From a bacterium (lineage in GTDB: Bacteria > Planctomycetota > Planctomycetia > Isosphaerales > Isosphaeraceae): DNA of 64,000 bases. Shown here piece by piece: positions 40,470 to 50,082 of the stretch; the stretch's first letter is position 1; every line of letters starts with the position of its first letter. A model generated the notes under the pieces. The model saw only the letters and a program-made list of their open reading frames with translations, searched no databases and was not told where the DNA came from. Made by a program: the position numbers and the translations under genes. The stretch spans positions 1 through 64,000 of the forward strand of contig WGMM01000041.1 in the NCBI GenBank assembly GCA_016125085.1. The letters are read 5' to 3'.

Positions 40470-40901
40470 GTGGCCGAACCTGACGCATCGACGGAACCGA
40501 CGCGCGTCGCCATCGCCATCGTGCGGCGCGGCCGGCGGTTTCTCGTGCGCATCCGGCCCCCCGGCGGACCGATGCCGGGAGTGCACGAATTCGCTGGCGG
40601 CAAGTCGGAAGAGGGTGAATCGCCCGAAGACACGGCACGTCGCGAAGGCTTCGAGGAAATCGGCATCCGGCTGAGGATCCTCGGGTTGCGGCGCAGGTTC
40701 ACGCACAACTATGCCCATGGGCTGATCGATCTTCACTACTTCGATGCCGAGCCGGTGCCGGTCGATGCCGAGCCGGCGGCCGAATCGGGGTTCTACTGGG
40801 TGGACGCGCTGGAACTGCCCCGGCTGACCTTTCCGCCGGCGAACGAACCGGTCATCGCGGATCTGGTGCGCGAGTTCGGAACGGGCTCAACACCGGAATG
40901 A
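40470..40901 (+). CDS. NUDIX hydrolase (MutT-like)
   Basis: Nudix box GGKSEEGESPEDTARREGFEEIGI. Confidence 0.9.
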   Translation: MAEPDASTEPTRVAIAIVRRGRRFLVRIRPPGGPMPGVHEFAGGKSEEGESPEDTARREGFEEIGIRLRILGLRRRFTHNYAHGLIDLHYFDAEPVPVDAEPAAESGFYWVDALELPRLTFPPANEPVIADLVREFGTGSTPE

Positions 40902-41064
40902 AGGTTTACAGGATTCGCCTGTCCACATATCGGGTTTTGACCTTTTCGAAGTCGGTGGACTATGTTAGGAACTGTTCGGTCCAGGGAACCGGGGACCTGA
41001 TTTCGGCGAGTCCGGGTGGTCGATACCAGCCCTGCGCCGGAAGTCGTCAAGGAAGATCATTCGC

Positions 41065-41967
41065 ATGAGCGTGGCCGCGGAACCAAGCATGACCGGGGAC
41101 GAGACCGCCGAGTTTCCGGCGCCTCTGGAAGATCCGCGTCCCGCGCTAAGGGCCATGGTCCATACGGTCCGGATGTACGTCGTTCGCGATATCGATGAAT
41201 TCCGCCGGTTTCGGGGCGTCATCGGCAATCTTGTCTCGCAGGAACTCCACGTCCGGTATCAAAGGTCGATGCTCGGGTTTCTCTGGACGCTCGTGAACCC
41301 GGCCCTGATGATGAGCACGCAGGCCCTGGTGTTCTCGCGGCTTTTCCGCGGTATCGGTGGCATGGGGCCCTGGGAATACGCCGTGTTCCTGTTCTCCGGC
41401 GCGATGCCCTGGACGTTCCTCGCCAGCAGCCTGACCGAATGCACGACTTCGCTGATCCATCAGGAAGGCCTGATCCGCAAGATCTATGTGCCGAAGTGGA
41501 TCTTTCCGCTGGCCCGGGTGCTGATTCAGGGCATTACGTTCAGCCTGTCGCTCGTGGCATTGTTCGTGATGCTGTGGCCGCTGGGCGCGAAGGTTTCGTC
41601 GAGCCTGCTCGGGCTGCCGATCGCGATGGCCCTGCTGGGCATCTTCACGATGGGCCTGGGGTTGATCGCCGCGACGGTTCACACCTTTTTCCGTGATTTC
41701 GGCCACTTCCTGGGCGTCGGACTGCAGGCGTGGTACTTCCTGACACCGATCATCTACCGGTCCGACTTCCTCCCTGCGGACGAGCGCTGGAAGTTCTGGC
41801 TCAATCCGGCGTATCCGTTCGTGCGGCTGTTCCAGATCCTCATCCACGAGTCTTCCTGGCCACCGGCCTGGCTGTTTCTGCTGTGCGGGTTCATCGGATG
41901 CGCGACGTTCAGCGCCGGCTATCTGGTGTTCAAGTCACAGGAACGCAAGATCGTCTTCCGGTTGTGA
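41065..41967 (+). CDS. ABC transporter permease, polysaccharide export (Wzm/TagG-like)
   Basis: VSQELHVRYQRSMLGFLWTLVNPALMM and FLTPIIYRSDFLP motifs. Confidence 0.88.
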   Translation: MSVAAEPSMTGDETAEFPAPLEDPRPALRAMVHTVRMYVVRDIDEFRRFRGVIGNLVSQELHVRYQRSMLGFLWTLVNPALMMSTQALVFSRLFRGIGGMGPWEYAVFLFSGAMPWTFLASSLTECTTSLIHQEGLIRKIYVPKWIFPLARVLIQGITFSLSLVALFVMLWPLGAKVSSSLLGLPIAMALLGIFTMGLGLIAATVHTFFRDFGHFLGVGLQAWYFLTPIIYRSDFLPADERWKFWLNPAYPFVRLFQILIHESSWPPAWLFLLCGFIGCATFSAGYLVFKSQERKIVFRL

Positions 41968-41975
41968 TCACGCCC

Positions 41976-42869
41976 ATGCCCACATCGAACCTGCAGACCA
42001 ATGCCGATGCCGCCGACAGCCCAGCCCGGGGCGACGTGCGCATCGACGCACGCGAACCGAAACTGCACGGGCCCGTCGTTCGGCATATCGCCGAATTTCC
42101 GGCCGCCGGCAGGTCTCGGGACGAAGCCGTCGTCCGGCTGCAGAACATCGGCCTGAAATTCACGAGCTATCATGACAGCCACCCGTCACTGAAACGCGCC
42201 TTGCTGAACCTGGTGCTGCGTCGTTCGGCCCCGGCGACGAACAAGACCTTCTGGGCCCTGCAGGGCATTGACCTGACGATCCGCCAGGGTGAGCGCGTGG
42301 CTCTCGTCGGCACCAACGGCGCCGGGAAGAGCACGCTGCTGAAGGTGATCGCCCGCATTTACGAGCCGACGGTCGGCCGGCTGACGACGCGAGGCCGAAT
42401 CGCCCCGATGATCGAAATGGGCGCGGGCTTCCATCCTGAACTGACGGGCCGCAGGAATATCCAGCTCAACGGTGCCCTGATGGGGATGTCGCGTGCCGAA
42501 ATGACGGCCCGAGAGCCAGCGATCTGGGACTGGACCGGCCTGGCCGAATTCGCCGATCTGCCGCTTAAGTATTACTCCAGCGGCATGTTTCAGCGGCTGG
42601 CTTTCGCGATCGCCACGGAAGTGGAGCCCGAGATCCTGCTGGTGGACGAATCGCTCAACGCCGGCGACGCATCGTTCGTGGACAAGGCCAAGCGGCGGAT
42701 CCTCGACGTTTTCGACAAGGCCAAGGCCGTGATCGTCGTATCACACGACCTGGGCATCGTTTCCGAGCTTTGCACTCGAACGGTCTGGCTCGATCATGGC
42801 CGCATCGTGGCGGACGGCCCCACGCCCGAGATCCTCGACCGGTACGTCCGCGCCGTCACGGGCGGTTGA
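41976..42869 (+). CDS. ABC transporter ATP-binding protein (Wzt-like, without long C-terminal domain)
   Basis: Walker A GTNGAGKST, signature-region YYSSGMFQRLAFAIA, Walker B ILLVDESLNAGD. Confidence 0.92.
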   Translation: MPTSNLQTNADAADSPARGDVRIDAREPKLHGPVVRHIAEFPAAGRSRDEAVVRLQNIGLKFTSYHDSHPSLKRALLNLVLRRSAPATNKTFWALQGIDLTIRQGERVALVGTNGAGKSTLLKVIARIYEPTVGRLTTRGRIAPMIEMGAGFHPELTGRRNIQLNGALMGMSRAEMTAREPAIWDWTGLAEFADLPLKYYSSGMFQRLAFAIATEVEPEILLVDESLNAGDASFVDKAKRRILDVFDKAKAVIVVSHDLGIVSELCTRTVWLDHGRIVADGPTPEILDRYVRAVTGG

Positions 42870-43032
42870 ACGACTGCTGACATTCCCGCGCGGCGGATCG
42901 CCCGGTCGCTATCGGCCGTTCGCCGGTTCGCTTATTCTGGAACGATCGGCGATTGCCGCAAGCGGCGCATCGGGCCGGAACCATTGCGGCTTCGGCCAAT
43001 GAGAGTCATTCCGGCGCAATTTACGGAGAGGC

Positions 43033-43494
43033 GTGGTCGACATGGCGAATCATGTTGCGAGCTTGATCGGGCCTGAAGAGGGCGAGCGATTTACGGTCGG
43101 GCCGCTGGCGATCCGCACGTTGGTCGCAGGGTCGCAGAGCGGTGGTGCGTTCGAGATGTACGAAGTCGAGCTGGGTGTCGCGACCGTCGATTACCACGTG
43201 CATGAACGCATGGACGAGACGATCCACGTGATCGAAGGCGAAATCGAATTCGTCGTCGCCGGCGAAAAGTTCGCTCGTCCGGCGGGCTCGGTCGCGTTCA
43301 TCCCGCGCGGGATTCACCACGGCTTTTCGAACCTCGGCCCTGGAAGCGCCCGCGTCGTCATCGTGTTTTCCCCCAGCGGCGATCAGGATGCCTACTTCAA
43401 GGCTCTCGAATCGGCACTGGCGACCGGCTACGCTTCCTCGATTCCTGAGCTTCAGGCGAAATACGATCAGGCCCTGGTGCCGGCGGATTCCTGA
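43033..43494 (+). CDS. Cupin domain protein
   Basis: YHVHERMDETIHVIEGEIEFVV and FIPRGIHHGFSNL. Confidence 0.88.
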   Translation: MVDMANHVASLIGPEEGERFTVGPLAIRTLVAGSQSGGAFEMYEVELGVATVDYHVHERMDETIHVIEGEIEFVVAGEKFARPAGSVAFIPRGIHHGFSNLGPGSARVVIVFSPSGDQDAYFKALESALATGYASSIPELQAKYDQALVPADS

Positions 43495-43517
43495 TTTTCC
43501 CGGGGCATCCCGTTCGA

Positions 43518-44051
43518 TCAGGAAAAGAGCGACCCCTGAATTTGCTTCGATCGGGACTCCCGCTCGATCAGCGTCCGTTTGCGTTCGATGCCCCAGCGAT
43601 AGCCGGAAAGGGAGCCGTCCGTACGGATGACGCGGTGGCACGGAATCGCGACGGCAATCAGGTTCGCGGCACAGGCGCTGGCCACGGCCCGGACCGATTC
43701 GGGGCAGCCGCAGCGCCGGGCGAGTTCCGTGTACGTGATCGTCGTTCCCGGCGGAATGCGCTGAAGCTCGGCCCAGACACGCTTGCGGAAGTCGCTTCCC
43801 TGAATATCCAGCGGCACGGCCAGCGCGGTGGTGGTGTCTTCGACATGCCGGGCGAAAGCATCGGCCCAGCGCGAGATCTGTTCGTCGGCGGACGTCGTGG
43901 CATCCGGGAAATGGCTTCGCAGGTCGGCGATGGTGGCGTCGGGGGCGTCCACGATGGCTGCGTAGCAAACGCCGGCCGGAGTCGCCGCGACGATCAGCCT
44001 GCCGAGCGTGCAATCGGTCAAAAGATATCGAACCGGGCCTGCAGCGGGCAT
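43518..44051 (-). CDS. ogt: Methylated-DNA--[protein]-cysteine S-methyltransferase
   Basis: AVASACAANLIAVAIPCHRVIRTDGSLSGYRWG active site. Confidence 0.93.
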   Translation of the reverse strand: MPAAGPVRYLLTDCTLGRLIVAATPAGVCYAAIVDAPDATIADLRSHFPDATTSADEQISRWADAFARHVEDTTTALAVPLDIQGSDFRKRVWAELQRIPPGTTITYTELARRCGCPESVRAVASACAANLIAVAIPCHRVIRTDGSLSGYRWGIERKRTLIERESRSKQIQGSLFS

Positions 44052-44400
44052 GGCTTACACCGTATTCGTATGGACCGACTTCGAGTTTCCTGCACATATC
44101 ATCTTCTCGATCATTTTAAACTTCGTCCGAACCAAGGAACAAGCGTTCATGAGTCGCATTTTCCGGCATGAAACGCATCGGCTGCATGTGCTGAAGGCTA
44201 CATCGCCATGTTCGAAAATCGATCGAATCGGCTTGACCGAAAGGCCGGTCCATTTATGATGGTGCCGGATCTTTCGAGATCCACCCGAGCGGCATGGCGG
44301 CCGCTCGAAACTGCCGGATATCAGGTTGGGGAACGGATGCGCGGCCGTGCCTGAAACGGGCGCGGAAATCGCCGGATCGATGCCCAGGAGGGGCCCTGCC

Positions 44401-46422
44401 ATGAATTTCGCTGCGTTGATCATCATGGCGGCAAGTGTGGGATTCGTGGACCTGAATTTTCAGGCTTCGAAATCTGACCGTGCCCATTCGGCGCTTTCGC
44501 GGAGCTTGTCCAAATTCGACCGCCCGAGTGAGCGGACGATGGAGACACTCGCACGCCACGGGCTTTCCAAGCGATACAAGACCGATTCGGCCCGCACGCT
44601 GTCGAGCCTGGAACGCACGGCCCAGGGACAGAAGGGCGATGCCGACATCGTCTACGCCCTGGCCGAGCTGAACTGGCTGGAAGGCCGCCGGCACGATCAG
44701 ACCCGGATGACGCTCAACCTGTTCGACAAGAGCCGCGACCAGGTGCTCGACCGCTATCTCGATGCTCTCACATACGCCTACGATTATCTGTTCTCGCCCG
44801 AGCTGGCCGCTGGCAGGCAGCCTTCGGACCCGCGCTTCCGTCTGGCCTGCGACATTTACAACGCGGCTCTGGAGCGTCTGATTCGAACCGCCCTGGTCAA
44901 GGGTAAGCTGCCCGTGGGTGAGTCGATCGAAGTGACTCTGCGAGGCCAGAAGGCCAAGGTCAAACTGGCTGTCGATGACACATCGCCGTGGCCCCGGGCC
45001 GAGATCGCCGAGGTCATTTTCGCGTCCGACTTCGAACTCACCGGTGTCGATACGCAAACGCGGCAGTACGGCGTGGGCGTCCCGATGATCGCCCTGCGCA
45101 AGAAGCCGAAAACCGAAGATAACCCGGCCGTCGACGCCCTGGAGCGGTTTCTGCCTTCGGAGGTGGCGTTCCCGCTCACGGCGTTCATGCACCCGAAGTC
45201 GCGGCTGGATGCCGCCGCCCTGAAGAATGCGGAAGAAGAGTTCGTCATCGAGCTGATCGACCCGATCCACTTCCGGCAGGTCGGCAGCGATCCCGAATCG
45301 CTTCTGCCGCTGGAGTTCGACCTCACCACGCCGCTGGCTTACATGTGGTCGAAGTCGGACGTCTTCGATAAAGCGGACAAGCAGCGCATCGCCAATCTGA
45401 TCAAGCCGGGTGACCTCTCGAAAAAGTCGGGCCTCACTCTGCTTCGGCCTTACGAGCCCGCCAAGATCCCGATCGTCATGGTGCATGGCCTCGTCAGCTC
45501 GCCGCTGACCTGGATCCCCATGATCAACGAACTGCTCAACGACCCGGACATCCGCGAAAATTACCAGTTTCTGCTGTTCGCCTATCCGACCGGCGCCCAT
45601 GTGCCTATCGCCATGGCCAGCCTGCGTGAGGCACTCTGGCAGGCACGCACCCAGTTCAACGCCGACGGCTCCTCAGCCGGGTTCGATCAGATGGTCCTGC
45701 TGGGCCACAGCATGGGCGGGCTCCTGTGTCACAGCGTGGCCGTTTCCAGCGGCGACCGCTTCTGGCAGCTCCATAGCGACCGGCCGTTTCAGGAGATCCT
45801 CGGTCCGCCGGAGGTGCTCACGGAACTTCGCCAGTTCCTGTTCTTCGAGCCCATGCCCAGCGTCTCGCGTGTCGTGTTCCTGGCGACGCCGCACCGGGGC
45901 TCGGAAATGAGCCGAAGCGTGATCGGGCGTGTCAGCTCGACCCTGATCGAAGACCCGGACCACATTCAGAAGCTGTTGGGCACGCTGATCGACGAAAACC
46001 CCGACGCGTTCGACCGCAAGCGGTTCCGGCGCCTGCCCAACTCGATCGAAACGCTGACCCCTGACAACCCGGTTCTGTCCGCACTGCTGGAAATGAAGCC
46101 CAATCCGGCCGTGACGTTCCATTCGATCATCGGCTCCAACCGCCCCGGCCCGCAGGCCGAATCGACCGACGGCATCGTGCCGTATCGCAGCAGCCACATC
46201 GCGAATGTCGCCAGCGAACGGGTCGTGCGGTCCGATCACTCCGTTCAGAAGAACCCCGAAGCCATTCAGGAAGTCCGGCGCATTCTGCGAGAACACCTCA
46301 AAAAGCTCCGGCCCGACGAAATCGACCCGATGGCCGTGCCCGCCGCCGAAGAACGGGCCGCCAAGCTTTTCGAAGTCGGCCGTCCGCAGGCCGAACTGCC
46401 GCAGGGCGTGAAGGCGAACTGA
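44401..46422 (+). CDS. Alpha/beta hydrolase (PGAP1/lipase-like)
   Basis: IVMVHGLVSSPLTW oxyanion, VLLGHSMGG nucleophile elbow; N-terminal hydrophobic leader. Confidence 0.85.
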   Translation: MNFAALIIMAASVGFVDLNFQASKSDRAHSALSRSLSKFDRPSERTMETLARHGLSKRYKTDSARTLSSLERTAQGQKGDADIVYALAELNWLEGRRHDQTRMTLNLFDKSRDQVLDRYLDALTYAYDYLFSPELAAGRQPSDPRFRLACDIYNAALERLIRTALVKGKLPVGESIEVTLRGQKAKVKLAVDDTSPWPRAEIAEVIFASDFELTGVDTQTRQYGVGVPMIALRKKPKTEDNPAVDALERFLPSEVAFPLTAFMHPKSRLDAAALKNAEEEFVIELIDPIHFRQVGSDPESLLPLEFDLTTPLAYMWSKSDVFDKADKQRIANLIKPGDLSKKSGLTLLRPYEPAKIPIVMVHGLVSSPLTWIPMINELLNDPDIRENYQFLLFAYPTGAHVPIAMASLREALWQARTQFNADGSSAGFDQMVLLGHSMGGLLCHSVAVSSGDRFWQLHSDRPFQEILGPPEVLTELRQFLFFEPMPSVSRVVFLATPHRGSEMSRSVIGRVSSTLIEDPDHIQKLLGTLIDENPDAFDRKRFRRLPNSIETLTPDNPVLSALLEMKPNPAVTFHSIIGSNRPGPQAESTDGIVPYRSSHIANVASERVVRSDHSVQKNPEAIQEVRRILREHLKKLRPDEIDPMAVPAAEERAAKLFEVGRPQAELPQGVKAN

Positions 46423-46587
46423 CCCGACGGCGATACGCCTGGCATACGCCTTATCCACAGGACGGTCGAATGGTGGCCCGGATCCGATTACGTCGATTAT
46501 GATGTGACATGTGCCGTCGCGGCTTCGCCATGTTTCCCAGGCGTCGCCCGGCGTATCAGGTCATCGTCATCGATCGGGTCGAAGCTC

Positions 46588-47763
46588 ATGCCCAGCGTCA
46601 GTGTCGTATCCCAGAGGAATTCCTCGAACGAAGCGATCGCCGAGGTGATCGCCGCCGCCCGCGAATCGCTCGAAGGCTGCCGCGCGCCCCTGGCATGCCT
46701 GTTCGCGACACCGCATCACGCCGCTGCTCTTGGCGAAATGGCCCGCGAGATTCGATCCTCGGGGCTGGCGGAACACGTCATCGGCACGACGGCCGAATCG
46801 GTCCTGGGAGGGCAGGTCGAGATCGAACGGGAGCCCGGTCTGGCGCTCTGGATCCTCGATCTGCCGGGTCTCCGGGTCGATCCTGTCCGTTGCGGTTATG
46901 AAGACGGCCTGTTTCTTGGCTGGACGGACCCCGTCGGCGACGTCGACGAATCGTCGCGCGCGCTCGTCCTTCTGGCCGATCCGTTCAGCTTTCCGGCCGA
47001 TGAATTTCTGGTGCGGCTCAACCAGCGCCGCAAGGGGTTCCGGGTGCTCGGCGGCATGGCTTCGGGGGCTTCGTCCCGGGGCAATAACCGGCTCGTGATC
47101 GACGACGAGGAATATCGCACAGGTGCCGTCGGTGCCGTTATTTCCGGCGACGTGACGATCCGCACCGTGCTCAGCCAGGGGTGCCGTCCGATCGGCCGGC
47201 CGTTGCTGGTTACGAAGACCGATTCGAACCTGATCCGCGAGCTGGGCCGGCGGCCGGCGATGGAAGTGCTTCAGGAGATTTTCGTCGAACTGGATGGCCC
47301 CGACCGCGACCGGGCCCGCCGCGGATTGCATTTGGGCCGGGTGATCAACGAATATCAGGAGAAATTCGGCCCCGGCGATTTTCTCGTGCGCAACGTGCTC
47401 GGCAGCGACGGCGGCAGCGCTATCGCCGTGAACGACACGGTACGCATCGGGCAGACGGTTCAATTTCATGTGCGCGACGCCAGCACGGCTGACGAAGACC
47501 TGCGAGTGATGCTTTCGAACGTCGCCATTACGCCCGAAGCCGCGTCGCCCGCCGCCGCACTGCTTTTCACCTGCAACGGCCGAGGAACCCGGCTGTTCGA
47601 TAACCCCCATCATGACATTTCGGCCATGCACGAGGTGTTCGGGGCATTGCCCACGGCCGGCTTCTTCGCCATGGGTGAAATCGGTCCGGTCGCGCGTGAC
47701 AACTTCCTGCACGGGTTCACGGCGTCCATCGCCCTTTTCTATCCCAAATCGCCCGCGTTGTGA
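46588..47763 (+). CDS. FIST-domain protein (FIST_N/FIST_C)
   Basis: VIGTTAESVLGG..E.EPGLALWILDLPG, PIGRPLLVTKTDSNLIRELGRRPAMEVL, LLFTCNGRGTRLFDNPHHD..AMHEVFGALPTAGFFAMGEIGPV. Confidence 0.9.
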   Translation: MPSVSVVSQRNSSNEAIAEVIAAARESLEGCRAPLACLFATPHHAAALGEMAREIRSSGLAEHVIGTTAESVLGGQVEIEREPGLALWILDLPGLRVDPVRCGYEDGLFLGWTDPVGDVDESSRALVLLADPFSFPADEFLVRLNQRRKGFRVLGGMASGASSRGNNRLVIDDEEYRTGAVGAVISGDVTIRTVLSQGCRPIGRPLLVTKTDSNLIRELGRRPAMEVLQEIFVELDGPDRDRARRGLHLGRVINEYQEKFGPGDFLVRNVLGSDGGSAIAVNDTVRIGQTVQFHVRDASTADEDLRVMLSNVAITPEAASPAAALLFTCNGRGTRLFDNPHHDISAMHEVFGALPTAGFFAMGEIGPVARDNFLHGFTASIALFYPKSPAL

Positions 47764-47803
47764 TCATCCACGTCATTTTCGATCTCCTCATCGAGCAAAG
47801 CCC

Positions 47804-48850
47804 ATGACACCGCCGAATTCGACCGTTCCGAACGACGCCTGGTGGAATGCGCTCCGCAAGCCGCCCACGAAGCTGCCCGAAAATGCCGACCGCTGCCGCC
47901 CTGCATTGACGGACGATCAAGGACGCACGATCGCCACCGCTGCCGAATGGTCGGCGAAACGCGCCGGGATCGTGCGGAAATGGACGGAATATCTGGGCGA
48001 AATTGAAATTCCCGACGCTCCGCCGAAATTCGAAGTGCTCGAGTCGGACACGACCGCCGGCGTTCTGCGCGAACTGGTGCGCTACGAAGCCGAGCCGGGG
48101 CTGCCGGTTGAAGGCTATCTGCTGCGGCCGCTGCCTGATGCCGGCAAATCGAAGGGACAAAAGCGGCCTGTGGCGGTGGTTCTGCATTCGACGGTCGATT
48201 ACACCATACGCCAGCCCGCGGGGCTGGAAGGGCCCGAAACCAAATGGATCGGCCTGAAACTCGCCCAGGCCGGTTATCTGGCCTTTTGCCCGCGCTGCTA
48301 TCTGTGGCAATACGGCGAGCCGAAAGACCTGCGCAAGGCCGTCGCCTGGCTGCAACGGCGGCACCCGAACGTGAAGGGCATGGCCAAGATGACGTTCGAC
48401 GCCCGCCGGGCCGTCGACCTGCTGCTTTCGCTGCCCGAAGCTGACCCGAACCGTGTCGTGGCGATCGGTCACTCGCTGGGCGCCAAAGAGGTGCTGTATC
48501 TGGCGGCTCTGGACGAGCGAATCAAAGCCACGGTCTCGTGCGAGGGCGGCATCGGCATCGGCTATTCGAACTGGGATGCCCCATGGTATCTCGACGCTGA
48601 AATCAAGCGGCGGGATGATTTGAACCATGCCGAGCTGCTTGCCTGCGTCGCGCCCCGGGCCTTTCTTCTGGTCGGCGGCGACTCGGCTGACGGCGACCTT
48701 TCCTGGCCCTATATCGAAGCCGTTCTGCCCGTCTGGAAGCTCACGGGCAACCCTGCGGGCGTAGGGCTCTGGAATCACAAGCTCGGCCACGCGTTTCCGC
48801 CGGAAGCCATGAGCCGGAGCCTCGAATGGTTCGCACACTTTCTGCGATGA
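47804..48850 (+). CDS. Alpha/beta hydrolase / acetyl xylan esterase-like
   Basis: VVAIGHSLGAKEVLYLAALD, C-terminal catalytic His region WNHKLGHAFPPEA. Confidence 0.85.
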   Translation: MTPPNSTVPNDAWWNALRKPPTKLPENADRCRPALTDDQGRTIATAAEWSAKRAGIVRKWTEYLGEIEIPDAPPKFEVLESDTTAGVLRELVRYEAEPGLPVEGYLLRPLPDAGKSKGQKRPVAVVLHSTVDYTIRQPAGLEGPETKWIGLKLAQAGYLAFCPRCYLWQYGEPKDLRKAVAWLQRRHPNVKGMAKMTFDARRAVDLLLSLPEADPNRVVAIGHSLGAKEVLYLAALDERIKATVSCEGGIGIGYSNWDAPWYLDAEIKRRDDLNHAELLACVAPRAFLLVGGDSADGDLSWPYIEAVLPVWKLTGNPAGVGLWNHKLGHAFPPEAMSRSLEWFAHFLR

Positions 48851-48860
48851 AGGCATAAGC

Positions 48861-49283
48861 ATGATCGAAATCAATGACCGCATCGCGATCGAAGAGAGCG
48901 AGCTGGAATTCGAAACCCTGAGGTCGTCGGGCCCGGGTGGCCAGAACGTGAACAAGGTGGAAACCGCCGTGCGGCTGCGTTTCGACCCGATGCGGTGCGA
49001 GGCGCTGTCGCTCGACGCCCGCCTCCGCCTGAAATTCTCGGCAGGCTCCCGGCTCGACTCCGACGGCAAAATCCTGATCCTGGCCCGGGCCAAACGCACG
49101 CAGGAAGGCAACAAGCAGGAGGCCATCGACCGCCTGGTGGAAATGATCCGCGCCGCCCTGGTTGTCCCCAAGCATCGCAAAGCCACGAAGCCGACACGGT
49201 CGTCGCAAGTGAAGCGAGTCGAATCGAAACGCATCCGGTCCAAAACCAAATCGATGCGCCGGAGCGACCATCGGGAGGATTGA
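48861..49283 (+). CDS. arfB: Peptidyl-tRNA hydrolase ArfB/YaeJ-like (release-factor GGQ domain)
   Basis: SSGPGGQNVNKVETAVRLRFD, basic C-terminal tail. Confidence 0.88.
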   Translation: MIEINDRIAIEESELEFETLRSSGPGGQNVNKVETAVRLRFDPMRCEALSLDARLRLKFSAGSRLDSDGKILILARAKRTQEGNKQEAIDRLVEMIRAALVVPKHRKATKPTRSSQVKRVESKRIRSKTKSMRRSDHRED

Positions 49284-49296
49284 CATTCCTCAGCAA

Positions 49297-49343
49297 AAAA
49301 GGAGACGGGGGTCATTTCTCGGAAATGACCCCCGTCCCCTTTT
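49297..49343. terminator. Long hairpin terminator
   Basis: GACGGGGGTCATTTC-tcg-GAAATGACCCCCGTC plus AAAAGG/CCTTTT outer stem. Confidence 0.75.
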
Positions 49344-49517
49344 CTGTGCCCTCGTCACGGCTTGACTCTCCTGGTATTGCCTTATACTGGTACAGGGCTT
49401 GCTGGACGCCCGGCTCGCGAAAGTTCGATCACCAGCGAAAATCTGCGATATCAAGCGGAAACAGCCTCTGTTCCGGTCGACCCCGCGGCGAGAGCGGTCG
49501 AATCACGGAGAGAGACT

Positions 49518-49961
49518 ATGAATTCCGAATTTCGTTCGGCCAGCTCTGCACCCGCGGAAATCACGGCGGCTCAGGCGATTTCGAAAGAAGCGAGGCGGCT
49601 GCATCGCGCCTCGGTATCTGGCACATTAGCCGACGCATTGCCCGTATTGCGGCGATTGATCGCGACCGCGTCGATACGCGAAATGACATTGCCGGAATTG
49701 AACCGGCAACGTGAAACGATCCGGCGGAAGCACATCCTGCGAATGCTGGCCGTCGAGGCGGGCTTTTCGAACTGGGAAGACTACCGCAAAGCACTCGGCG
49801 AGATGCGATGCGATGATCTGCCCCATTTCGAAATCGCTTCGAAATACGCCGGTTCGCCGAATTGCTGGTACTCCACGTTCGAAGAAGCGCAGGCACATGC
49901 TGACCGACACGGCGGCAAGCCGATTCGCCTGGGTCGGCAGGGAGTCGTCGTGCCTGAGTGA
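49518..49961 (+). CDS. Hypothetical protein
   Basis: 147 aa ORF with helix-rich KEARRLHRASVSGTLADALPVLRRLIA..RRKHILRMLAVEAGFSNWEDYRKAL. Confidence 0.65.
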   Translation: MNSEFRSASSAPAEITAAQAISKEARRLHRASVSGTLADALPVLRRLIATASIREMTLPELNRQRETIRRKHILRMLAVEAGFSNWEDYRKALGEMRCDDLPHFEIASKYAGSPNCWYSTFEEAQAHADRHGGKPIRLGRQGVVVPE

Positions 49962-50021
49962 CCCATTCGAGCGGATCGGCCAAGTCAATGCAAATCGCTC
50001 TGCCTGGCACTCGATGAAATG

Positions 50022-50056
50022 AAATGGCCCGCAGGTTTCAAGCCTGCGGGCCATTT
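50022..50056. terminator. Bidirectional hairpin between convergent genes
   Basis: AAATGGCCCGCAGG-tttcaag-CCTGCGGGCCATTT perfect 14 bp stem. Confidence 0.7.
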
Positions 50057-50082
50057 GCGAATTCGAAATCGCCGCTGTTCGA

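Noticed and set aside
44254-45600. 448 aa minus-strand ORF
   Set aside because: Shadow of the alpha/beta hydrolase gene at 44401-46422.
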